This document shows, one piece after another, positions 44,745 through 53,867 of a stretch of 64,000 bases of DNA (position 1 is its first letter; every line of letters starts with the position of its first letter). The notes beneath the pieces were generated by a model that saw only the letters and a program-made list of their open reading frames with translations, made no database searches and was not told where the DNA came from. The stretch comes from Microbacterium kunmingense. GTDB taxonomy: Bacteria > Actinomycetota > Actinomycetes > Actinomycetales > Microbacteriaceae. The position numbers and the translations under genes are program-made. The DNA is taken from assembly GCF_023155745.1 (NCBI RefSeq), contig NZ_JAKNUS010000002.1, positions 186,001 through 250,000 of the forward strand, read 5' to 3'.

Positions 44745-45737
44745 ATGTTCACCTCCTCCTCCTTGCTCGAGGTCGCTCCGTGTCCGTTGCCGCTTCTGAG
44801 GGCGCGGAGCATCGCGCACCCCGAGCGTGACGTCGCGCGCGGCACTCTCATCCGAGTCCGAAGAAGTGTGTATGCACCCGCGGAACGATGGCGCGATCTC
44901 GCACCCTGGGACCGCTACCTCGCTCGCGTCCACGCGGTGCGCCTCACCCATCCGGACACAGTCTTCAGTCACGAGTCCGCCGCAGCCCTCCTCGGCGGAC
45001 CGGTCATCGGTGACCCCCAGGTCGTCCATGTCTTGGTCGGCACTGCAGACACCTCACGATTCGGCGGCGGCGTCCGAACCCACCGATCCGGCACGGACCG
45101 GGACATCCTCGTCGCCGACGGGTTCGCGATCACGAGCCTGGCCGACACAGCGATTGACCTCGCCCGCTATCGACACTCATCGCTCGGGCTCGCGATGGGT
45201 GACTTCGCGCTCCGATCCGACGCCGCACTGAGCCAGGAGGAACTTCTCGGCCGCAATGCGGAGCGGCTCAGCGGCCGCGGACGCGGATCGGCTCGGTGGG
45301 CCCTTTCGCGGGCGACGCCCGTCGCTGAGACCGTCCTCGAGTCGATCAGTCGCGCCGTGATCGAGTGGCTCGGATTCCCCGAGCCCGACCTCCAGGTCGT
45401 CTTCCGTTCGGCTTCGGGTGTGGAAGATCGCGCGGACTTCCACTGGCCGGCCCTCGGTGTGATCGGCGAAGCCGACGGCGACGTCAAGTACGACGGACGG
45501 TATGGGAATCCGGTCGACATCTTCCGACGGCAAGGTCATCGCGATCAGCGCCTGCTCGAAAGCGTTGCGGCGACCGCGCACTGGGGCTGGGTCGACGTCG
45601 CTGCCGTCGCGCCCCTTCGAGCGACCCTGCGCAGCGTCGGTCTCCGGCCGATCGCACCGGAGAACACAGCCGAACTGGTCGCCGTTCGTCGCCTCCTCTT
45701 CCGCGAGAATGCAACGGGGCGCCGAGAGCACGGGTGA
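44745..45737 (+). CDS. AbiEi-like winged-helix protein with C-terminal Vsr/DUF559-like nuclease domain
   Basis: 330-residue protein. The N-terminal region resembles AbiEi antitoxins (GTLIRVRRSVYAPAERW at about 28-45, HESAAALLGGPV, VRTHRS), a DNA-binding type module. The C-terminal part (about 215-300) resembles Vsr-like DUF559 nucleases, with acidic residues in GVEDRADFHWPALGVIGEAD and a later RQGHRDQRL. No AbiEii toxin gene is adjacent. ATG 44745 has a weak AGGG upstream; the open frame before it only translates the palindrome. The last ~10 residues are encoded by the inner arm of the right palindrome. Confidence 0.78.
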   Translation: MFTSSSLLEVAPCPLPLLRARSIAHPERDVARGTLIRVRRSVYAPAERWRDLAPWDRYLARVHAVRLTHPDTVFSHESAAALLGGPVIGDPQVVHVLVGTADTSRFGGGVRTHRSGTDRDILVADGFAITSLADTAIDLARYRHSSLGLAMGDFALRSDAALSQEELLGRNAERLSGRGRGSARWALSRATPVAETVLESISRAVIEWLGFPEPDLQVVFRSASGVEDRADFHWPALGVIGEADGDVKYDGRYGNPVDIFRRQGHRDQRLLESVAATAHWGWVDVAAVAPLRATLRSVGLRPIAPENTAELVAVRRLLFRENATGRREHG

Positions 45738-45771
45738 AGCCCACATCCTCGGCGCCCAGATGCACTCTCGC
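45705..45771. repeat. 67-bp palindrome, right bracket of the AbiEi/Vsr-like gene
   Basis: Arms 45705-45727 and 45749-45771 pair over 23 bp with three mismatches around a 21-nt loop. The left arm lies in the coding sequence and the stop codon (45735-45737) falls in the loop. Confidence 0.9.
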
Positions 45772-45849
45772 CGGCCAGTGCGCGGCGGCGCGGCGGCCGC
45801 GCATGGGGTGCGCGGGGCGCGCGCGCCGGCGCGCGGCGCGGGGCGCGGG
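45772..45849. other. Extremely GC-rich intergenic tract
   Basis: Only 3 A/T bases occur in the 70 bp from 45781 to 45850. It contains self-complementary GCGCGCCGGCGCGC-type sequence and lies immediately downstream of gcvP, so it may act as a rho-dependent or structural terminator. Confidence 0.6.
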
Positions 45850-48729
45850 CTAGGCGAACGCCTCGATCGGGGGGCAGGCGCAGGTGAGGTTGCGATCGCC
45901 GTAGGCCTGGTCGATCCGGCGCACCGGCGGCCAGTACTTCGTGCGCACGAGCGCGCGCACGGGATACACCGCTTCCTCACGCGAGTAGGGATGCCGCCAC
46001 TCGGCGTCCACGATCGACTCGGCCGTGTGCGGGGCGTTGACGAGCGGGTTGTCGTCGGCGGGCCACTCGCCCGCGGCCACGCGTGCCGCCTCGGCACGGA
46101 TCGCGATCATCGCGTCGATGAACCGGTCGATCTCCGCGAGGTCCTCCGACTCCGTCGGCTCGACCATGAGCGTCCCCGCCACGGGGAACGACATCGTCGG
46201 GGCGTGGAAGCCGTAGTCGATCAGGCGCTTGGCCACGTCGTCCACGGTCACACCCGTCTCCTCCCGCAGCGGTCGCAGATCGAGGATGCACTCGTGCGCG
46301 ACGAGCCCGCCCTCGCCGGTGTAGAGCACCGGGAAGTGATCGCGCAGCCTCGCGGCGATGTAGTTCGCCGCGAGCACCGCCGACGCGGTCGCCCGGGTGA
46401 GGCCCTGCTCCCCCATCATCCGGATGTAGGCCCACGAGATCGGCAGGATCCCCGCCGACCCGTGCGGGGCCGCCGAGACCGCACCGCCCTCGAACCGGAA
46501 GCCGCCGGAGTGGTCGGCCCACTGCGAGAACGGGTGCGACGGCAGGTAGGGCGCGAGGTGCGCCTTCGCCGCCACCGGCCCGACGCCCGGGCCGCCCCCG
46601 CCGTGCGGGATCGCGAAGGTCTTGTGCAGGTTCAGGTGCGACACATCGCCCCCGAGATCGCCGAAGCGGGCGTAGCCCAGGAGGGCGTTGAGGTTCGCCC
46701 CGTCGATGTACACCTGACCGCCGGCATCGTGCACGGCCCGGGTGATCTCCAGCACGTCGTGCTCGTACACTCCGTGCGTGGACGGGTAGGTGATCATGAG
46801 GGCCGCGAGCTCGACGGCGTGCGCGGCGACCTTCGCACGCAGGTCGTCGAGGTCGACGTTGCCGGCTTCGTCGCACGCCACGACGACGACCCGCATGCCC
46901 GCGAGCACCGCTGATGCGGCGTTCGTCCCGTGCGCCGACGACGGGATGAGGCACACCACGCGCCCCTCGTCGCCGTTCGCGCGATGCCACCCCCGAATCG
47001 CGAGGAGCCCCGCGAGTTCGCCCTGCGAGCCGGCGTTGGGCTGCAGCGAGACCGCGTCGTATCCGGTGAGCTCGGCCAGCCAGCTCTCCAGCTGCTCGAT
47101 GAGCGCCGCGTAGCCGCGCACGTCGGCGGCGGGAGCGAACGGGTGCACCCGGGCGAATTCCGGCCACGACACCGCCGCCATCTCAGTGGCCGCGTTGAGC
47201 TTCATCGTGCACGACCCGAGCGGGATCATCCCCCGGTCCAGGGCGTAGTCGCGGTCGGCGAGCTGGTGCAGGTACCGCATCATCGCCGTCTCACTGCGGT
47301 GCTGAGAGAAGACCGGATGCTGCAGGTAGGCGTCCTCCCGGCGGAGGGCGGCCGGCACCCCGCGCAGCCCCGCGACCCCGTCGAACGCGACCTCGCGGGC
47401 ACCGTCGGGCTCCGCATCCGGAAGACCGAACGCCCACGCCACAGCGGCGAGGTCGGCGGCCGTCGTGGTCTCGTCGACCGACACGCCGACGGTGGCGTCA
47501 TCCGCCCAGAACAGCTGGTAGCCCTTGGATCGCGCTCGCTCGATGACCCGCTCCGCCGGTCCCGGTGTGACGACACGGAGGGTGTCGAAGAACGAGTCGG
47601 ACACGAGGTTCAGCCCGTATGAACGGAGCCGCTCGGCGAGCGCCTCGGTCTTCTGCGCCACCTCGGTGGCGATCCCACGCAGCCCGTCGGGACCGTGGTA
47701 CACGGCGTACATCGACGCCATGACGGCGAGCAGCACCTGGGCGGTGCAGATGTTCGAGGTCGCCTTCTCGCGGCGGATGTGCTGCTCGCGCGTCTGCAGC
47801 GACAGGCGGTAGGCCGGGTGGCCGGCGGCGTCCTGCGACACACCCACCAGGCGCCCCGGCAGCTGCCGCTCGAGCCCCTGCCGCACCGCCATGAACCCGG
47901 CGTGGGGACCGCCGAACCCGAGCGGAACGCCGAACCGCTGCGTGGTGCCGACGGCGATGTCGGCGCCGAGCGAACCGGGGGAAGCCAGGAGCGTCAGGGC
48001 GAGAAGGTCCGCGGCGACGACCGCGAGCCCCCCGGCGACGTGGACGGCGTCGATGACCCCGGAGGGATCCCACACCCGCCCGGTGGCACCGGGGTACTGC
48101 AGCAGCACGCCGAAGACGCCCTCGGGCAGGGTCTCGCCCCGTGCGAAGTCGCGCTCGACGATCTCGATCCCGACCGCCGAGGCGCGGGCATGCAGGAGCG
48201 CCCGGGTCTGCGGGAGCGCGTCGGCATCGACGGCGAACACGTTCGCGCTGCTCTTGGATGCCCGCCGCGCCAGCAGCATCCCCTCGACCACGGCGGTGGA
48301 CTCATCGAGCATCGAAGCATTGGCGATCGCGAGCCCCGTCAGGTCGGACACCATCGTCTGGAAGTTGATGAGCGCCTCGAGCCGCCCCTGAGAGATCTCG
48401 GGCTGGTAGGGCGTGTACGCGGTGTACCAGGAGGGGTTCTCCAGCACGTTCCGGGCGATCACCGACGGGGTGATCGTGTCGTAGTAGCCGAGACCGATCA
48501 TCGGTCGGGCGACCCGGTTCTGCGAGGCCAGCGCCCGCAGCTCGGCGAGCGCCTCGGTCTCGCTCGCGGGGGCCGGGATCGACGACGACGCGCGCGCCGC
48601 CGCACGGATGGATGCCGGCACCGCGGCGCTCAGCAGAGCATCGACGCTGTCGTACCCGAGAGCGTCGAGCATGACCGCCTCGGCTGCGGCGTCGGTGCCG
48701 ATGTGCCGTTCGGCGAAGGTCCGCGCCAT
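45850..48729 (-). CDS. gcvP: Glycine dehydrogenase (aminomethyl-transferring), P protein
   Basis: 959-residue homodimer-type P protein of the glycine cleavage system, which decarboxylates glycine and passes the aminomethyl group to lipoyl-GcvH. The N-terminal domain starts [20 protein letters not shown]. The PLP Lys lies in [20 protein letters not shown], and [13 protein letters not shown] and [13 protein letters not shown] are conserved cofactor regions. ATG 48729 overlaps the gcvH stop by one base (TGATG). Confidence 0.96.
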   Translation of the reverse strand: MARTFAERHIGTDAAAEAVMLDALGYDSVDALLSAAVPASIRAAARASSSIPAPASETEALAELRALASQNRVARPMIGLGYYDTITPSVIARNVLENPSWYTAYTPYQPEISQGRLEALINFQTMVSDLTGLAIANASMLDESTAVVEGMLLARRASKSSANVFAVDADALPQTRALLHARASAVGIEIVERDFARGETLPEGVFGVLLQYPGATGRVWDPSGVIDAVHVAGGLAVVAADLLALTLLASPGSLGADIAVGTTQRFGVPLGFGGPHAGFMAVRQGLERQLPGRLVGVSQDAAGHPAYRLSLQTREQHIRREKATSNICTAQVLLAVMASMYAVYHGPDGLRGIATEVAQKTEALAERLRSYGLNLVSDSFFDTLRVVTPGPAERVIERARSKGYQLFWADDATVGVSVDETTTAADLAAVAWAFGLPDAEPDGAREVAFDGVAGLRGVPAALRREDAYLQHPVFSQHRSETAMMRYLHQLADRDYALDRGMIPLGSCTMKLNAATEMAAVSWPEFARVHPFAPAADVRGYAALIEQLESWLAELTGYDAVSLQPNAGSQGELAGLLAIRGWHRANGDEGRVVCLIPSSAHGTNAASAVLAGMRVVVVACDEAGNVDLDDLRAKVAAHAVELAALMITYPSTHGVYEHDVLEITRAVHDAGGQVYIDGANLNALLGYARFGDLGGDVSHLNLHKTFAIPHGGGGPGVGPVAAKAHLAPYLPSHPFSQWADHSGGFRFEGGAVSAAPHGSAGILPISWAYIRMMGEQGLTRATASAVLAANYIAARLRDHFPVLYTGEGGLVAHECILDLRPLREETGVTVDDVAKRLIDYGFHAPTMSFPVAGTLMVEPTESEDLAEIDRFIDAMIAIRAEAARVAAGEWPADDNPLVNAPHTAESIVDAEWRHPYSREEAVYPVRALVRTKYWPPVRRIDQAYGDRNLTCACPPIEAFA

Positions 48730-49109
48730 CACTCGCCCCCGGTGAGCGCCTCGTAGGCGGCCCGGTCGAGGAGGCCGTCGACGGCGGCCGGGTCGACGCG
48801 CAGCTTCAGCAGCCAGCCGTCCTCGTACGGCGAGGAGTTCACCAGCGAAGGATCGTCGACGACGGCGTCGTTGACCGCGACGATGTCCCCCGCGACGGGA
48901 GCGTAAAGCTCTCCGACGGACTTCGTCGACTCGATCTCGCCGCAGACCTGGCCGGCGCTCACGCCGGAGTCGACGGCGGGCAGGTCGACGAAGACGACGT
49001 CGCCGAGCTTGTCGGCGGCGTAGTCGGTGATGCCGACGGTGGCGACATCCCCGTCGAGGGCGATCCACTCGTGCTCGGCGGTGTACTTCAGGGCGCTGGT
49101 GTCGGTCAT
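48729..49109 (-). CDS. gcvH: Glycine cleavage system H protein
   Basis: 126-residue lipoyl carrier. The lipoylated Lys is in [24 protein letters not shown] and [19 protein letters not shown] are family signatures. It shuttles the aminomethyl group among GcvP, GcvT and Lpd. The start overlaps the gcvT stop by 4 nt (ATGA). Confidence 0.96.
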   Translation of the reverse strand: MTDTSALKYTAEHEWIALDGDVATVGITDYAADKLGDVVFVDLPAVDSGVSAGQVCGEIESTKSVGELYAPVAGDIVAVNDAVVDDPSLVNSSPYEDGWLLKLRVDPAAVDGLLDRAAYEALTGGE

Positions 49110-50203
49110 TTCTTCCTCCGGTAGAAGGGCAGGGCGGTCACGGTGGCGGGAATGCGGGTGCCCCGCACGTCGATGGTCAGTTCGGTGCCGAGAGCGGATG
49201 CCGCGGGCGCGACGTAGGCCATGGCGATGGGGTGTCCGAGGGTCGGGCTGAGAGCGCCGCTCGTGACCTCCCCGACCCGCTCCTCGCCGGCGAAGACGCC
49301 GTAGCCGGCGCGGCCCGCGCGGCGGCCCTCCGAGACGAGACCGACGAGGACGGGTGCGTTCTCGTCCGGCAGCGCGACATCCGCTTTGTCGGGCGCGACG
49401 ACACGACCGAGCCCGGCCTGCGCGGGGCGGATGCCGCGCCCGAGTTCATGACCGTAGAGGGGCATCCCGGCCTCGAGGCGCAGCGTGTCGCGGGCGGCGA
49501 GGCCTGCGGGCACGAGGCCGAGCGGCGCGCCGGCCGCCAGGAGCGCGTCCCAGAGTGCGCCCGCTGCGTCGACGGGCACCATCAGCTCGAAGCCGTCTTC
49601 GCCGGTGTACCCCGTGCGGGCGACGAGCAGCGGCGCACCGTCGAACTCGCCCTGCCGCCAGGCGTAGTAGCCCAGGTCGTCGAGGCCCTCGACGCTCACG
49701 CCCGCCGCCGCACGGAGGATCTCCTCTGCGCGGGGCCCCTGCACGGCCACCAATGCCGTCTGGTCGGTGACATCCTCGATCCGCGGCACCGACCCGGACG
49801 GCCACGCGTCTGCGCGCTCTGCGAGAGTGTCGACCGCCGCATCGCGGTTCGAGGCGTTCGCCACGACGAGGAAGTACTGCTCTCCGGTGCGGTAGACGAT
49901 GACGTCGTCGATGATGCCGCCGTCCTCGGCCAGCACGAGCGAGTACTTCGCCTTGCCGACCGCCATCGAGGAGATCCGGCCGGCGAGCGCATCGTCGAGG
50001 AAGCCCGCCGCATCACCGCCCTGCACCCAGATCTCGGCCATGTGCGAGATGTCGAAGAGCCCCGCCGCGGTGCGCACGGCGTGGTGCTCGGCGAGGTCGG
50101 AGGTGTAGCGCACCGGCATCAGCCACCCACCGAAGTCGGTGAACGAGGCGCCGAGGGCGGCGTGCCGGTCATGCAGCGGACTTCGCCGCGCTGTGTCGTC
50201 CAT
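49106..50203 (-). CDS. gcvT: Aminomethyltransferase, T protein of glycine cleavage
   Basis: 365-residue T protein, which releases ammonia and forms 5,10-methylene-tetrahydrofolate. Typical segments are [36 protein letters not shown] and the C-terminal GHPIAMAYV. The ATG at 50203 is chosen over an upstream in-frame start because GGGAG sits about 7 nt before it and the tandem riboswitch ends just upstream. It is the first gene of gcvT-gcvH-gcvP. Confidence 0.95.
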   Translation of the reverse strand: MDDTARRSPLHDRHAALGASFTDFGGWLMPVRYTSDLAEHHAVRTAAGLFDISHMAEIWVQGGDAAGFLDDALAGRISSMAVGKAKYSLVLAEDGGIIDDVIVYRTGEQYFLVVANASNRDAAVDTLAERADAWPSGSVPRIEDVTDQTALVAVQGPRAEEILRAAAGVSVEGLDDLGYYAWRQGEFDGAPLLVARTGYTGEDGFELMVPVDAAGALWDALLAAGAPLGLVPAGLAARDTLRLEAGMPLYGHELGRGIRPAQAGLGRVVAPDKADVALPDENAPVLVGLVSEGRRAGRAGYGVFAGEERVGEVTSGALSPTLGHPIAMAYVAPAASALGTELTIDVRGTRIPATVTALPFYRRKK

Positions 50204-50254
50204 GGAGTTCTCCCGGTCGGATCGGGTCGGCACGGTGATCCGTGCCGAAGAACT

Positions 50255-50450
50255 CCCCCTCTGTCATGGACCTGAGAGTTTCGCGCCGGGACGTGCCCGG
50301 GCTTTCACCGTCGGCGGATGACGCAGAAAGCGGCGGCATCCTTTTTCAGAGTCGGCCGGCACGGACGGTACGCGGTACCTGAGAGATTGGCGGGGAGGCT
50401 TGCTCCTTCGGTGCTCGTCGCCGGGGCGTCGAGGCTCTCCCGTCCGTGTC
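50255..50450 (-). promoter_or_regulatory. Tandem glycine riboswitch (gcvT motif)
   Basis: Two glycine aptamers lie in series on the minus strand, about 50450-50361 and 50358-50255. Aptamer 1 shows GGGAGAGCC, GAAGGAGCAAGCC and AATCTCTCAGGTACCG. Aptamer 2 shows ACTCTGAAAAAGGATGCCG, ACGGTGAAAGCCCGG and GAAACTCTCAGGTCCATGAC. This arrangement in front of gcvT is the classical glycine-sensing switch, expected to turn expression on with glycine. No clear intrinsic terminator follows, so control may be at translation initiation. It fills most of the 339-bp gap. Confidence 0.93.
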
Positions 50451-50493
50451 ATGGGCCGGTGTGAAATTGTGTCTCGGCAGGGCCGGTGGGGCC

Positions 50494-50499
50494 AGCATA
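50494..50499 (-). promoter_or_regulatory. Candidate -10 box of the gcv operon
   Basis: Minus-strand TATGCT upstream of aptamer 1; it predicts a leader of about 285 nt. Confidence 0.4.
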
Positions 50500-50542
50500 G
50501 CGGCGCCGCCGACGTTCGCCCAGAGACTCGTCGGCGCGCGGG

Positions 50543-51724
50543 TCAGCCCAGGCAGTTCCCGGTCGACACCCGGTCGCTGAGCCCCGGGGCACCCGCGGCG
50601 ACGGGCTCGAGCTCGGCGTTCGTCATCGCGTATCCCCGGGTGTCGTCGCCGTCGGCGCGCGCGAAGACGACGCCCGCCACCTCTCCGTCACCGGTCAGGA
50701 GCGGCCCGCCGGAGTTGCCGGGGCGCACCTGGGCGTAGAGCTGATAGATCTCCCGCGGATTGGCGGTGTCGTCGTAGATGTCCGGGACCGGAACGGTGCC
50801 CACCGAGAGCACCTCGGCGTTTTTCGCATCCCACGGCCCGCCGAGCGGATAGCCCTGCACCTGCGCCGCGCTTCCGGCGGGGAGGGTCTCACTGAGACCG
50901 AGAGGGGCGACGCCGAGCCCGTCGACGGCGATGACGGCGAGGTCGTCGATGGGGTCGAAGTACACCACCCGCCCCTCGACGGCGGTGCCGCCGTTGGGCT
51001 GCACGACGGGCGTGTCGACCCCCGCCACCACGTGGGCGTTGGTCACCACGCGATCGGGAGCGACCACGAACCCCGACCCGGTCGAACTCGTGCCGCAGGC
51101 GAAAGCGGTACCCGAGACCCGCAGGACTGATGCCGCGGCGAGCGCGAGCTCGGGATCGTCGAGCCCGATGGGCGTCGCGGTGCCGGGCGAGACCTGCGGG
51201 GAGAGGAGACCGCCGAGCCGCGGCAGACCGTCGTCGGTGACGAAGCTCCGCCACTGCGCGAGCGTCTGCGCCACGGGCGCCGGGATGACGCCGTTGATGG
51301 CCGTCATCACCCGGGACGACGCCACCGCGGGTCCGAGCACCGGCGCGCCGGTGTTGGCGACACTCTGACCGACGAGCGAGAGAGCGAGGGCTGCGACCAC
51401 GACGCTGACGGCACCGCCGAGCAGTCGGTCGATGACCCGCAGCTTCGCCCGGTCCACGCCGCGCCTGACCGCCCCGCCGAGCACACCGCCGATGGTCCCC
51501 CCGAGCACCAGCAGGAGGAAGGAGGCCAAGATCACCACGAGCGGCCGCCACTGCTGCCAGGGCCACGCGTCATTGATGACGGGGGCCAGCCACCAGGCCG
51601 CGACCCCGCCGGCGGCCAGGCCCAGCAGCGTTCCGAGACTGGCGACGAGGCCGCGCTGCAGCCCGACGACGAGCGCCACCACCAGCAGGGCGATGAGGAG
51701 GAGATCGACGATCAGCACGGCCAT
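50543..51724 (-). CDS. MarP-family membrane serine protease (CvpA + trypsin-like)
   Basis: 393-residue protein. Four N-terminal helices form a CvpA-like domain (about 1-135; LIVDLLLIALLVVALVVGLQ is the first). An extracytoplasmic chymotrypsin-like protease follows: His in VTNAHVVAG, Asp in PIDDLAVIAV, Ser in VRPGNSGGPLL. Cys near the start of the protease domain (FACGTSSTGS) and near the end (TGNCLG) may form a redox-sensitive disulfide as in MarP. It is related to acid and oxidative-stress resistance. ATG 51724 starts the first helix. Confidence 0.9.
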   Translation of the reverse strand: MAVLIVDLLLIALLVVALVVGLQRGLVASLGTLLGLAAGGVAAWWLAPVINDAWPWQQWRPLVVILASFLLLVLGGTIGGVLGGAVRRGVDRAKLRVIDRLLGGAVSVVVAALALSLVGQSVANTGAPVLGPAVASSRVMTAINGVIPAPVAQTLAQWRSFVTDDGLPRLGGLLSPQVSPGTATPIGLDDPELALAAASVLRVSGTAFACGTSSTGSGFVVAPDRVVTNAHVVAGVDTPVVQPNGGTAVEGRVVYFDPIDDLAVIAVDGLGVAPLGLSETLPAGSAAQVQGYPLGGPWDAKNAEVLSVGTVPVPDIYDDTANPREIYQLYAQVRPGNSGGPLLTGDGEVAGVVFARADGDDTRGYAMTNAELEPVAAGAPGLSDRVSTGNCLG

Positions 51725-51797
51725 CCTTCGGCAGGGAGCCACCAGCGTACGGCGCGCGCCTGAGACATCACCGAGGCGGCGCGGTCGAATGTCGCAT

Positions 51798-51826
51798 TTG
51801 CCTTCAGGTCGAAGTGACAATAAGAT
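51798..51826 (+). promoter_or_regulatory. Promoter of the nrtR-nadABC operon
   Basis: TTGCCT (51798-51803) and TAAGAT (51821-51826) with a 17-bp spacer, a good vegetative-type promoter that places the transcript start near 51833. Confidence 0.55.
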
Positions 51827-51829
51827 GGC

Positions 51830-51852
51830 GTCAGGCTTAAAGTCAGGATGAC
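51830..51852 (+). promoter_or_regulatory. Candidate NrtR operator
   Basis: Imperfect palindrome around CTTAAAG with outer GTCA/TGAC-type ends, lying at the predicted transcript start and just before the nrtR ATG. It is well placed for autorepression. Confidence 0.4.
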
Positions 51853-51858
51853 AAGAAC

Positions 51859-52551
51859 ATGGACCACGAGAAGGACCCCATCCGCGTGGCGGTGTCGACG
51901 GTGATCTTCTCGCTGCGCACCCGTGAGCCCGGGCTCCCCCCGTCGGTCGTCCTCCCCCTCGTCAAGCGCACCCGCGACCCCTTCGAGGGGCTGTGGGCCC
52001 TGCCGGGCGGCTGGCTGGGAGCATGCGAAGGACTGGATGCCGCGGCATCCCGCACCCTCGGCGAGACCACGGGACTCGCCCCGAGCTACCTCGAGCAGCT
52101 CTACGCCTTCGGCGCGGTCGACCGCTCCCCCACGCGTGTGGTGTCGATCGTCTACTGGGCGCTGCTGCGTCCCGAAGAGGTCTCCGACGTCGAGAACGTC
52201 GGGTGGTTCGACGCCGCCGACCTTCCCCGCCTCGCCTTCGACCACAACGAGATCGTCGACTACGCCCTCTGGCGCCTGCGCAACAAGGTCGGCTACAGCC
52301 GGATCGCGCACGGCCTCCTCGCCGACGAGTTCACCCTCGCCGACCTCCGCGAGGTCTACGAGGCGATCCTCGACCGCAGGCTCGATCCCGCGAACTTCCG
52401 CCGCCAGGTCGACACCTCGGCCACCCTCATCCCGACCGACCGGTTCCGCACCGGCAGTCACCGCCCCGCCCGCCTGTACCGCTACAACCGCGATGTGGAG
52501 CTCGCCGACCGCGGGCCCCTGTCGCGCTCGCCCGAAACGAGTGACCGATGA
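51859..52551 (+). CDS. nrtR: NrtR-type Nudix-related transcriptional regulator
   Basis: 230-residue protein with an N-terminal Nudix fold (about 8-145) and a C-terminal winged helix (about 150-230; GLLADEFTLADLREVYEAIL). The Nudix box is degenerate (GGWLGACEGLDAAASRTLGE lacks the REUxEE core), as expected of NrtR regulators that bind ADP-ribose instead of hydrolysing it. Being first gene of the nad operon, it most likely represses NAD synthesis. Its stop overlaps the nadA ATG (ATGA). Confidence 0.9.
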   Translation: MDHEKDPIRVAVSTVIFSLRTREPGLPPSVVLPLVKRTRDPFEGLWALPGGWLGACEGLDAAASRTLGETTGLAPSYLEQLYAFGAVDRSPTRVVSIVYWALLRPEEVSDVENVGWFDAADLPRLAFDHNEIVDYALWRLRNKVGYSRIAHGLLADEFTLADLREVYEAILDRRLDPANFRRQVDTSATLIPTDRFRTGSHRPARLYRYNRDVELADRGPLSRSPETSDR

Positions 52552-53867
52552 CCACCGCGCTCCCCACCCCCGCCCTCCGCGAGCCCGTCGACCCGTCCGT
52601 CGACCACGAGATCCAGGCGATCGTGTCGGGTCGGTCGACGACCGAGACCTGTGCGACCGACCTCGCGCTCGGCCCGTGGGACTTCGACACCCGCCCCGGC
52701 TACGGACCGGGATCGTCCATGGGCGATGTGATCCCCACCGGCGCACCTCGCCAGGGCGAGCTCCCCCGCGAGTACCGCGAAGCCTCCGAGGCCGAGCTCG
52801 CCGATCGCATCCGAGCCGCCAAAGCCACCCTCGGTGACCGCGTCGTCGTGCTCGGCCACTTCTATCAGCGCGAGGAGGTGATCGCCCACGCCGACTACAT
52901 CGGCGACTCCTTCCAGCTCGCGAACGCGGCGCTCGCCCACCCCGCCGCCGAGGCCATCGTCTTCTGCGGCGTGCACTTCATGGCCGAGACCGCCGACCTC
53001 CTCTCCAGGCCCGAGCAGGCCGTGATCCTGCCGAACCTCGCCGCGGGGTGCTCCATGGCCGACATGGCCGACATCGACCAGGTCGAGGAGTGCTGGGAGC
53101 AGCTCGCCGAGGTCTACGGCGATCTCGACACCCCCGACGAGGACGGTCTCGTCCCCGTCATCCCGGTCACCTACATGAATTCCTCAGCGGCCATCAAGGG
53201 GTTCGTCGGCCGTCACGGCGGGATCGTGTGCACCTCCTCCAACGCCCGCACCGTGCTGGAGTGGGCCTTCGCGCGCGGGCGGCGGGTGCTGTTCTTCCCC
53301 GATCAGCACCTGGGGCGCAACACCGCGAAGGCGATGGGCGTGCCGCTCGAGCAGATGCCGATGTGGAACCCGCGCAAGCCGCTCGGCGGCAGCACCGCTG
53401 AGGGGCTCGTGGATGCCCGCGTGGTGCTCTGGCACGGGTTCTGCTCGGTGCACCGCCGGTTCAGCGTCGATCAGATCGACCGCGCCCGCGCCGAGCACCC
53501 CGGCGTCCGCGTGATCGTCCACCCCGAGTGCCCGATGGCGGTGGTCGACGCCGCCGACGAGGCCGGGTCGACCGACTACATCCGCAAGGCGATCCAAGCG
53601 GCGACCGAGCCGACGACGTTCGCGATCGGCACCGAGATCAACCTGGTGCAGCGGCTCGCCGCCGAGCACCCGCAGCACACCATCTTCTGCCTCGACCCGG
53701 TCGTCTGCCCCTGCTCGACGATGTACCGCATCCACCCCGGGTACCTCGCGTGGGTGCTCGAGGGTCTCGTCCGGGGCGACGTGCAGAACCGGATCACCGT
53801 CCCCGCCGACGTCGCCGACCCCGCCCGGGTGGCGCTGGAGCGGATGCTGGCGGCGAAGCCCGCATGA
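52548..53867 (+). CDS. nadA: Quinolinate synthase
   Basis: 439-residue NadA, which condenses iminoaspartate with dihydroxyacetone phosphate to quinolinate. The 4Fe-4S ligands are Cys in AAGCSMADMA, HPECPMAV and DPVVCPCSTM; VVLGHFYQREEV and CTSSNA are conserved active-site regions. An N-terminal extension of about 80 residues precedes the core, common in actinobacteria. The start overlaps nrtR and the stop overlaps nadB, both ATGA. Confidence 0.95.
   Translation: MTTALPTPALREPVDPSVDHEIQAIVSGRSTTETCATDLALGPWDFDTRPGYGPGSSMGDVIPTGAPRQGELPREYREASEAELADRIRAAKATLGDRVVVLGHFYQREEVIAHADYIGDSFQLANAALAHPAAEAIVFCGVHFMAETADLLSRPEQAVILPNLAAGCSMADMADIDQVEECWEQLAEVYGDLDTPDEDGLVPVIPVTYMNSSAAIKGFVGRHGGIVCTSSNARTVLEWAFARGRRVLFFPDQHLGRNTAKAMGVPLEQMPMWNPRKPLGGSTAEGLVDARVVLWHGFCSVHRRFSVDQIDRARAEHPGVRVIVHPECPMAVVDAADEAGSTDYIRKAIQAATEPTTFAIGTEINLVQRLAAEHPQHTIFCLDPVVCPCSTMYRIHPGYLAWVLEGLVRGDVQNRITVPADVADPARVALERMLAAKPA

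Larger units (their letters stand above)
44566..45771 (+). other. 1.2-kb gene unit bounded by 26-bp perfect inverted repeats (possible mobile unit)
   Basis: The two 67-bp palindromes at the ends have the same layout (23-21-23) and match each other in inverted orientation at 55 of 67 positions, with the outermost 26 bp identical. The unit contains one gene. No target-site duplication is apparent and base composition is like the surroundings, so mobility is a hypothesis. Repeated palindromic elements or paired terminators are the alternatives. Confidence 0.5.

Noticed and set aside
44745..45737. Complete AbiE toxin-antitoxin pair
   Set aside because: No AbiEii nucleotidyltransferase toxin is adjacent; neighbours are CPBP and gcvP, so a two-gene AbiE system is not supported here.
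44566..45771. Classical insertion sequence or transposon
   Set aside because: No transposase signature and no target-site duplication can be seen despite perfect terminal repeats; kept only as a possible mobile unit.
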